A DNA stretch of 29,745 bases from DAIOSQ01 sp036752465 (GTDB lineage: Bacteria; Pseudomonadota; Gammaproteobacteria; Legionellales; Legionellaceae): NCBI GenBank assembly GCA_036752465.1, contig DAIOSQ010000005.1, positions 1 through 29,745 on the forward strand, written 5' to 3'. Position 1 is the stretch's first letter. Every line of letters begins with the position of its first letter. The notes below the pieces were generated by a model. It searched no databases. It was not told the DNA's origin and saw nothing but the letters and a program-made list of their open reading frames with translations. Positions 25,801 to 29,745 of this stretch are shown one piece after another. The position numbers and the translations under genes are program-made.

Positions 25801-26042
25801 CCCTCATCGCTTGACAGCGCATATTGTGTCAAAAACGAGTCAATTCCCGTGCTTTTTTTGCGTAAGTCGCGCACAGTCTCCATGAGCTGGATCGCGTTCT
25901 CACGAATAGGCAGCAATTGTGCCTCAGGTAATTGCGCATACTCGATCAATTGCGTGATGACGTTTAATTCCGCAGGTCGGTAAGCATGATTGATGGTGGC
26001 GCGCAAAGCTTCAGGTGCATGCAAAGTTCGTTGAGATAGCAT
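22896..26042 (-). CDS. putA: Bifunctional proline dehydrogenase / P5C dehydrogenase (short PutA)
   Basis: PutA converts proline to glutamate in two steps. The 1048-residue protein has a proline dehydrogenase domain (about 80-520: LIKGAYWDSEIKKAQ, RIYAPVGSHEDLLPYLVRRLLENGANSSFVNR) and an aldehyde dehydrogenase domain (about 560-1010) with AETGGQNVM (catalytic Glu) and GSAGQRCSALRVLY (catalytic Cys). The end PFGGEGLSGTGPKAGGP is typical. At 1048 residues it lacks the N-terminal ribbon-helix-helix DNA-binding domain of the roughly 1300-residue E. coli type, so it cannot repress its own gene. The ATG at 26042 has GGAGAAA upstream. No proline permease is beside it. Confidence 0.96.
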   Translation of the reverse strand: MLSQRTLHAPEALRATINHAYRPAELNVITQLIEYAQLPEAQLLPIRENAIQLMETVRDLRKKSTGIDSFLTQYALSSDEGIALMCLAEALLRVPDNKTIDELIKDKLSVGDWGSHIGQSDSVFVNATTWALLLTGKVLTPERAESVLSKALLKLVNKSSEGVVRKSVDTAMRIMSKQFVMGRTIDEAMTRAKKKEAVGYRYSYDMLGEAALTQQDAERYFVAYSEAIHTMGAKVAGMTDIYSKPGISIKLSALHPRYQEAQRDRVLQELSPALLNLAKLAKSYDIALTIDAEESERLDLSLDVMARVFNDDSLAGWQGFGLAVQSYQKRAFYVLDWVAQLARAKNRRIMVRLIKGAYWDSEIKKAQMAGMADYPVFTRKVFTDVSFQACAKKMLTMTDAIYPQFATHNAYSVALILGLVGDYKDFEFQCLHGMGHELYAQIVPANKLGIPCRIYAPVGSHEDLLPYLVRRLLENGANSSFVNRIVDSAAEINDLVSCPVSKAKGLLSKINQNIPLPASIFLPDRKNSVGIDWSDRAVLAGLQQQWQTMNLQWRAAPMIASKQAHHTPPVAVTSPQNSQCVVGYVSHASADDIEMALHSAAQATARWDATAVHKRATCLLQFAHLLEEQMATLLPLLCLEAGKTWADGVAEVREAVDFCRYYAAMAEKLMQPLRLHGYTGESNELSLHGRGIVVCISPWNFPLAIFVGQVVAALVTGNCVLAKPAEQTPLIAAVAVGLLHQAGVPLDVLQLLPGGGEEVGGRLVEDQRVQGVIFTGSTTVAALINRTLATRGGPIVPLIAETGGQNVMLVDSSALLEQVTSDVMLSAFGSAGQRCSALRVLYVQEEVYPRMIALLKGAMAELNIGDPRWLSTDVGPVIDQEALQRLNQHVKQMCEQHTIIYQCALEADCSKGHFMPPIAIAIDSIADLSAEVFGPVLHVVKFKRKDLDQVIADINQTGYGLTLGIHSRINHTVEYIRSRAHVGNCYVNRNMIGAVVGLQPFGGEGLSGTGPKAGGPFYLQRLCIERTLTVDTTAAGGNASLMSIPDEL

Positions 26043-26360
26043 GTTTTCTCCAGTAGGGTAACAGATTGTAAATAAAACAACACGGACGCTTATAATCGCC
26101 GGTCATATGGCGAATTTGATGGAAGTTTTTGGCGTGACCAGCGCTAGCGAATATCCAGTCTCTTCAAGTGGAGCCGGTATATGCCAAAGTTTACCAGCAA
26201 ACCAGCATAAATCAATCAATGTCAGCAGTTTGCCATCACGTGACCGCGAGCAAGCTCAGATCATCCTGATTAGAGCATGATCAGCACAATTGCACAATTT
26301 TGCTTTTATGTGGTAAAATGCACCGTTTTTGTAAAGAAAAGATATTACACGGAGGAAAAA
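26043..26360. other. Gap between putA and the L,D-transpeptidase gene
   Basis: Of these 318 bases the right end holds the ldt promoter and ribosome binding site, and the left end the putA ribosome binding site. Between about 26100 and 26280 I see no convincing gene, RNA or repeat. A 57-codon frame at 26107-26280 lies behind a TATAAT (26091-26096) but has no ribosome binding site and no recognisable product. No clear putA promoter was found. Confidence 0.5.
26290..26319 (+). promoter_or_regulatory. Promoter of the L,D-transpeptidase gene
   Basis: TTGCAC (26290-26295; 4 of 6) is followed by 18 bases and TAAAAT (26314-26319), with TG one base upstream (extended -10). The start of transcription would be near 26326, about 35 bases before the GTG start. 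Confidence 0.55.
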
Positions 26361-27041
26361 GTGCTTATCAATTCATTCTTACCAACACTGCTTATCTCAT
26401 TGCTCTCAACTGGCATCAACGTACACCCGGCATTTGCAAGCGCAAGATTCGATCTAAACACCCAGGTCAGGCATCTGTCACAAAAAGCGCCACGACTCAA
26501 TCCTCGCGTACTGAAGCTGGCCTTGGCCGCGTATCAAAAAGTGCTGCACAAAGGTGCCGTCAAAAAACCGGTGTTAACAGTCATCGATTATTCATTGCCC
26601 TCCTCAAAACAACGCATGTGGATCTTCGATTTAAAACGGGAGCGCTTGTTGTACAACACCTACGTGGCGCATGGTCAAAACTCGGGCATGAACATACCAC
26701 ATCACTTTTCCAACCAAAGTTCCAGCAAAGAAACCAGTCTAGGCACTTTCTTAACCCAAGATACGTACGTCGGCTCAAAAGGCTATTCACTGAACTTGCA
26801 GGGTTTGGAGCGCGGTTTTAATGACAACGCCTACAACCGCCGCGTCGTGATTCACGGTGCTTGGTATGTAGAGCCCGACTTTATCAAACGTGCTGGCCGC
26901 GCGGGACGCAGCTGGGGCTGCCCATCTATCGCCCAGACCATGGCCAAACCCGTCATCAACACCATTAAAAACGGCTCGGTAGTGTTCGCCTATTTCCCTG
27001 ACAGAAATTATTTATCGCACAGTGGTTATGCCATAGCCTAA
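26361..27041 (+). CDS. Exported murein L,D-transpeptidase-like protein (YkuD_2 type)
   Basis: The 226-residue protein resembles the family of murein L,D-transpeptidase catalytic-domain proteins (YkuD_2). These act on peptidoglycan in the periplasm. The motif RAGRSWGCPSI holds the catalytic Cys, and VIHGAWYV the His; VIDYSLPSSKQRMWIFDL is the typical opening strand. A signal peptide ends near AFA-SA (residues 24-28). The start is GTG at 26361 because GGAGG stands five bases before it and a promoter ends just upstream; an ATG at 26277 lies before that promoter. An oddity is that the resulting signal peptide has no positive charge in its n-region. The 3' end overlaps a convergent small ORF by 30 bases. 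Crosslinking versus carboxypeptidase activity cannot be told from sequence. Confidence 0.85.
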   Translation: MLINSFLPTLLISLLSTGINVHPAFASARFDLNTQVRHLSQKAPRLNPRVLKLALAAYQKVLHKGAVKKPVLTVIDYSLPSSKQRMWIFDLKRERLLYNTYVAHGQNSGMNIPHHFSNQSSSKETSLGTFLTQDTYVGSKGYSLNLQGLERGFNDNAYNRRVVIHGAWYVEPDFIKRAGRAGRSWGCPSIAQTMAKPVINTIKNGSVVFAYFPDRNYLSHSGYAIA

Positions 27042-27344
27042 GTTTGGCGTATACAGCAAGTTTTTTGGGTTCTGTCGCAGAAGTTGCAAAAGCATTAGGT
27101 GCATAACAAAAGGCTCTCTAATGCCTATTCCTTCCTTCAGTAAAAAGCCTGCGATTGTTCGTTGATTCTTTGTTTTAGTTTCAAACATAATACATTGTAC
27201 ACCTGCGCCATCGACAATGGATGAAACCAATTTTGTTACTTTAGATGCTGGGTATGGTGCCGGCATTATGTTTTTTCTACGTACTTGTTGGATAAGCTCG
27301 TCAAGCGATTGTTGCTCATCGTGAGGCAACCAATTTCTTATCAC
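27012..27344 (-). CDS. Unrecognised small ORF, possible gene fragment
   Basis: The frame encodes up to 110 residues from a GTG (27344) with no ribosome binding site; no ATG lies upstream before the stop. The product has KVTKLVSSIVDGAGVQC and GFLLKEGIGIREPF, which look like real protein, but I recognise no family. The frame is open a dozen codons further upstream of the GTG, so this may be the C-terminal remnant of a longer protein that was broken by rearrangement. It overlaps the L,D-transpeptidase gene's 3' end by 30 bases in convergent orientation. From here rightward the DNA is AT-rich and looks accessory. Confidence 0.35.
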   Translation of the reverse strand: MIRNWLPHDEQQSLDELIQQVRRKNIMPAPYPASKVTKLVSSIVDGAGVQCIMFETKTKNQRTIAGFLLKEGIGIREPFVMHLMLLQLLRQNPKNLLYTPNLGYGITTVR

Positions 27345-27357
27345 AATAAATTCTTTT

Positions 27358-27372
27358 TGTTCATGGTGAACA
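27358..27372. promoter_or_regulatory. Palindrome TGTTCA-TGG-TGAACA
   Basis: A perfect 6-bp inverted repeat with a 3-base centre lies 13 bases upstream of the small - strand ORF and 190 bases upstream of higB. It is a possible operator of unknown ownership. The rest of the AT-rich gap 27373-27478 shows nothing further. Confidence 0.3.
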
Positions 27373-27478
27373 TAATTCGATCATAATGAACCTAACAATA
27401 AAAAGTAATAAATAACCACTTTATCACAAAACCATGCCATTCACTTGATTATCCCATAGGCCTTTAAAAAACGACAAA

Positions 27479-27495
27479 GTAAGTCATTGACTTAC
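27479..27495. promoter_or_regulatory. Operator palindrome of the toxin-antitoxin operon
   Basis: GTAAGTCA and TGACTTAC flank a single T, a perfect 8-bp inverted repeat that covers the -35 box of the higBA promoter. A further GTAAGT half-site lies at 27529-27534. Such sites are the usual targets of the HTH antitoxin for autorepression. Confidence 0.6.
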
Positions 27496-27515
27496 CAAAT
27501 GAGGTGTCATATAAT
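27487..27515 (+). promoter_or_regulatory. Promoter of the higB/higA-like operon
   Basis: TTGACT (27487-27492; 5 of 6) is followed by exactly 17 bases and a perfect -10 TATAAT (27510-27515). The start would be near 27522, leaving a leader of about 25 bases before the toxin ATG, with no good ribosome binding site. The operator overlaps the -35. Confidence 0.75.
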
Positions 27516-27546
27516 GTCAATATAACAAGTAAGTTATAAACATAAA

Positions 27547-27861
27547 ATGATATTTATCGAGACTCCAATTTTTACAGAAGATTTATTACAGCTTTTGTCG
27601 GATGATGAGTATATGGAGTTTCAAAAGTATCTTGCTGGAAATCCTTTGGCTGGAGATGTTATTCAACAAACCGGAGGATTAAGAAAAATTAGATGGTCGG
27701 CTGGAGGAAAAGGGAAGCGTGGTGGTGTAAGAATTATTTATTATTACCTTACAGAAAACTTCCAAGTGCGCTTGTTACTCATTTATAAAAAGGGGAAACA
27801 AGATAATTTAACAACCGATCAAAAGAAAATGCTTCGACAATTAAATGAACGGTGGTCATAA
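27547..27861 (+). CDS. higB: RelE-family toxin, HigB-2 type
   Basis: The 104-residue protein has the pattern of the HigB-2 branch of the RelE/ParE superfamily: a short N-terminal helix pair (DDEYMEFQKYLAGNPLAGDVI), then GGLRKIRWSAGGKGKRGGVRIIYYYL and LLIYKKGKQDNLTTDQKK. These toxins cleave messenger RNA at the ribosome; the basic residues in KGKRGG and YKKGK are those expected to bind RNA. Length is usual (about 105-110). The TAA overlaps the antitoxin ATG by one base. Toxin comes first, as in higBA pairs. Its weak ribosome binding site may keep toxin levels low. Confidence 0.88.
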   Translation: MIFIETPIFTEDLLQLLSDDEYMEFQKYLAGNPLAGDVIQQTGGLRKIRWSAGGKGKRGGVRIIYYYLTENFQVRLLLIYKKGKQDNLTTDQKKMLRQLNERWS

Positions 27862-28175
27862 TGGATAAAGAACTATTTGAGCGATTAGTTGAAAGTATGA
27901 CACAAATGAATGAGATTGTTGACGGATCTCGCGTTCCTTCTCGTGAATTTGTCGTTGATGCGATACATGTCAAAGAAATACGCAAGAAAACTGGCTTAAC
28001 ACAATCAAAATTCTGTCATCTTATCGATGTTAATCTGGGAACACTGCGGAATTGGGAACAAGGGAGGCGTGAACCGACGGGGCCGGCTAAAGCATTACTT
28101 CGAGCGATAAGTAATGATCCTATTCATGTTTTGGCTGCACTTGCCGTGTCTGACAATGAACGTGTAAGTGCTTAA
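27861..28175 (+). CDS. higA: HTH antitoxin, HigA-2 type (XRE family)
   Basis: The 104-residue protein has an acidic N-terminal part (MDKELFERLVESMTQMNEIVDG) that should bind the toxin, and a C-terminal helix-turn-helix (EIRKKTGLTQSKFCHLIDVNLGTLRNWEQGRREPTGPAKALLRAI), where GLTQSKFCHLIDVNLGTLRNWE is the HTH. This order is that of HigA-2/HigA-like antitoxins. It should neutralise HigB and repress the operon at 27479-27495. The ATG at 27861 overlaps the toxin stop, and translation is probably coupled. Only AT-rich sequence and the mobile element follow. Confidence 0.88.
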   Translation: MDKELFERLVESMTQMNEIVDGSRVPSREFVVDAIHVKEIRKKTGLTQSKFCHLIDVNLGTLRNWEQGRREPTGPAKALLRAISNDPIHVLAALAVSDNERVSA

Positions 28176-28184
28176 ATATATTCG

Positions 28185-28207
28185 ATAATAACGCTCACTA
28201 TTATTTT
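28185..28207 (+). terminator. Weak AT-rich stem-loop after higA
   Basis: ATAATA (28185-28190) pairs with TATTAT (28199-28204) around an 8-base loop, followed by TTT. It lies about 10 bases after the higA stop. An AT-only stem is a poor terminator. Confidence 0.3.
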
Positions 28208-28254
28208 CGTGGGTGGTGATAAGAAATAATGCTATTATCCGCCATGGCGTAAAA

Positions 28255-28274
28255 CCTCGTTCTTTAGGGCGGGG
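28255..28274 (+). repeat. Left-end hairpin of the IS605-type element
   Basis: CCTCGTTC pairs with GGGCGGGG (8 pairs, three of them G-T) around the loop TTTA. A CGCCATGGCG palindrome stands just before it (28240-28249). Similar 'ctttagggcggggatgtaag' sequences are common at IS200/IS605 ends. Confidence 0.6.
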
Positions 28275-28296
28275 ATGTAAGCCAGCTCTGTTGACA

Positions 28297-28713
28297 TTAG
28301 TGAGGTGTTCGTTGTTGCTCAATGTATTTGCGAATAACCGTAATAGGCGCACCACCACAGCTAGCAGCGAAATAGCTTGGTGACCATAATGCCCCACCCC
28401 ATAGCTTGGTTTTAATGCTCGGATAATTTTTTTTCCGGATCAGAAGACTGGATATTCCTTTCAGGCTGTTTACTAGTTTGGAAACCGCCACTTTAGGCGG
28501 GTAGTTTACTAGTAAATGAACGTGATCATCCTCACCATCGAACTCCACCAGCTCGGCTTCAAAGTCGATGCAGACGCTGGCAAACATCGGTCGCATTTCG
28601 TCCAAAATTTCTTTTGTAAATACACCGCGACGATATTTTGTCACAAAGACTAGATGGACATGCATCATAAAAACACAATGCCTTCCACGTCTAATATCAT
28701 TGTTATCACTCAT
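28297..28713 (-). CDS. tnpA: IS200/IS605 family transposase TnpA (Y1 HUH nuclease)
   Basis: The 138-residue protein is a full-length Y1 transposase that cuts and joins single-stranded element ends. HUH is seen as His64-Val-His66 in EDDHVHLLVNYPP, and the catalytic Tyr is Tyr130 in VIRKYIEQQ near the C-terminus. MMHVHLVFVTKYRR near the N-terminus is also characteristic. The ATG at 28713 is chosen because the family begins here (MSDNNDIRRGRH); the frame runs further into tnpB on the other strand but without support. All key residues are present, so the element may still be active. Confidence 0.95.
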   Translation of the reverse strand: MSDNNDIRRGRHCVFMMHVHLVFVTKYRRGVFTKEILDEMRPMFASVCIDFEAELVEFDGEDDHVHLLVNYPPKVAVSKLVNSLKGISSLLIRKKNYPSIKTKLWGGALWSPSYFAASCGGAPITVIRKYIEQQRTPH

Positions 28714-28734
28714 AGACCAGAGTATGATAGATCC

Positions 28735-29745
28735 ATGAAACGACTTCAAGCCTTTAAATTCGAATTGCTGCCCAACGGCGAGCAACTGCGCGACATGCGT
28801 CGTTTTTCTGGGTCGTGTCGATTCGTCTATAACAAGGCTTTGGTTCTTCAAAAAGAAAATTATGATGCAGGTAACAAGTTCATCGGCTATGTACGAATGG
28901 CGGCTAATCTACCTGTTTGGAAGCGGGAAGAAGATTTCGAGTGGCTTAAAAAAGCGCCTTCACAATCATTACAACACGCGTTAAAAGATTTGGACACAGC
29001 ATATAAAAATTTCTTTGCCAAGCGTGCTGACTTCCCGCGTTTTAAGCGTAGAGGCAGTGGTGATAGTTTCCGTTATCCTGATCCGAAACAATTGAAGCAT
29101 GATCAGGATAACAATCGTATTTTCCTGCCCAAGCTCGGTTGGCTGCGATATCGTAATAGCCGTGACGTACTGGGTGAAGTTCGGAATGCCACTGTTAGTG
29201 AATCTGGCGGCAAATGGTTCGTGTCAATTCAGACGCAACGGGATGTTGTTGAAACGTTACCTGCATCAACCAGCGCTATTGGATTCGATGTTGGTATTGC
29301 TCGCTTCGCTACGATGAGCGACGAGACTTATATTGTGCCATTGAATAGTTTCAAAAAACATCAGCAGCGTCTAGCTCGTTATCAACGACGCATGAGTCGC
29401 AAGGTTAAATTCAGTAACAACTGGAAAAAGGCGAAAGCTAAATTACAACGGATTCACACCGATGTCGTTAATGCCAGAAAAGACTTTCTGCACAAAACCA
29501 CTACAACGATCAGCAAAAACCACGCGCTCGTATGTATTGAGGATTTGCAGATCGGAAACATGTCCAAGTCATCTAAAGGCAATAGCGAGAAGCACGGCAA
29601 GAGGGTGAAGCAAAAGTCGGGTCTTAATCGCGCCATCCTCGATCAGGGGTGGGGCGAATTCAGGCGCCAACTTGACTATAAGATGGCTTGGAATGGCGGT
29701 ATTTTGCTTGTTGTTCCACCACACAATACCAGTCGCACCTGTCCT
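28735..29745 (+). CDS. tnpB: RNA-guided nuclease TnpB (OrfB), 3' end outside window
   Basis: The frame is open for 337 codons from ATG 28735 to the last base; the whole protein should be about 400 residues. The N-terminal OrfB_IS605 helix-turn-helix begins MKRLQAFKFELLPNGEQ. The RuvC-like nuclease has its first Asp at Asp185 (GFDVGIARF) and the Glu at Glu269 (VCIEDLQIGNM). PPHNTSRTCP at the end is the first Cys of the zinc ribbon; the second half and the third catalytic residue lie outside. TnpB proteins, ancestors of Cas12, use an RNA made from the element's right end to cut the empty donor site. No frameshift is seen in the available part. Confidence 0.93.
   Translation, partial: MKRLQAFKFELLPNGEQLRDMRRFSGSCRFVYNKALVLQKENYDAGNKFIGYVRMAANLPVWKREEDFEWLKKAPSQSLQHALKDLDTAYKNFFAKRADFPRFKRRGSGDSFRYPDPKQLKHDQDNNRIFLPKLGWLRYRNSRDVLGEVRNATVSESGGKWFVSIQTQRDVVETLPASTSAIGFDVGIARFATMSDETYIVPLNSFKKHQQRLARYQRRMSRKVKFSNNWKKAKAKLQRIHTDVVNARKDFLHKTTTTISKNHALVCIEDLQIGNMSKSSKGNSEKHGKRVKQKSGLNRAILDQGWGEFRRQLDYKMAWNGGILLVVPPHNTSRTCP

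Larger units (their letters stand above)
28239..29745. mobile_element. IS200/IS605 family element, left part (right end outside window)
   Basis: Divergent tnpA (-) and tnpB (+), only 21 bases apart, give the IS605 organisation. A hairpin at 28255-28274 just beyond the tnpA end fits the subterminal left-end structure recognised by TnpA in single-stranded form. The exact left tip is not certain: TTAT at 28235-28238, 16 bases before the hairpin, is one candidate cleavage site. These elements insert without duplication of the target, so no repeat marks the boundary. It lies immediately after the toxin-antitoxin pair. The right end and any guide-RNA region lie beyond the window. Confidence 0.85.

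Noticed and set aside
25477..25983. Long open frame antisense to putA (168 codons), and similar frames at 24193-24527
   Set aside because: They lie fully inside a strongly supported putA and arise from its codon usage; no independent start signals.
26107..26280. 57-codon + strand frame behind a TATAAT box
   Set aside because: No ribosome binding site, Ser-rich product without recognisable features and only a poor -35; most likely chance.
26300..26821. Overlapping 173-codon frame on the + strand
   Set aside because: It is the shifted frame of the L,D-transpeptidase gene, which has clear catalytic motifs.
1..29745. CRISPR arrays, tRNA and rRNA genes
   Set aside because: No regularly spaced direct repeats, no cloverleaf with a T-loop motif and no rRNA stretches were found on reading.

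Overview
The window reads as chromosomal DNA of a Gram-negative bacterium, most likely a gammaproteobacterium. It has LpxH-type lipid A synthesis, a class I PHA synthase locus with PhaR, a short PutA and a Pel operon in the Pseudomonas order. The AT-moderate base composition and the phaB/phaR neighbourhood would suit a Legionellales-like lineage. No rRNA or other taxonomic marker is present, so this placement is an inference. Gene density is high and nearly every base is assigned.

Region 1 (1-10272, + strand) is a Pel exopolysaccharide operon. It holds the 3' end of pelA, then complete pelB, pelC, pelD, pelE, pelF and pelG, mostly joined by short overlaps. PelF polymerises the sugar, PelD/E/G form the inner-membrane complex, PelA modifies the polymer in the periplasm, and PelB/PelC export it through the outer membrane. 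PelD keeps the RxxD cyclic-di-GMP binding motif, so control by cyclic-di-GMP is expected.

Region 2 (10291-16865) is a polyhydroxyalkanoate storage locus: phaC1, a small phasin and phaC2 on the - strand, phaB1 and phaR on the + strand, and a second phaB-like reductase on the - strand. There is no thiolase (phaA) in the window. The phasin promoter carries a CTGCAC/GTGCAG inverted repeat around its -10 box, a candidate PhaR operator. A similar repeat lies at 17032-17057.

Region 3 (17145-26042) is core metabolism and envelope biology. It contains a cold-shock protein, gloB, an exported protein made of 11-residue (hendecad) repeats, a minC-lpxH-unknown gene operon linked by two ATGA overlaps, fadD, and a short bifunctional putA.

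Region 4 (26277-29745) starts with an exported L,D-transpeptidase and then becomes visibly AT-rich and accessory. It has an unrecognised small ORF, a HigB-2/HigA-2-type toxin-antitoxin pair with a clear promoter and operator, and the left part of an IS200/IS605 element. The element has divergent tnpA and tnpB; tnpB runs off the end of the window.

The least explained items are the hendecad-repeat protein, the coiled-coil protein coupled to lpxH, the palindrome-rich DNA between phaB2 and csp, and the possible PhaR operators.
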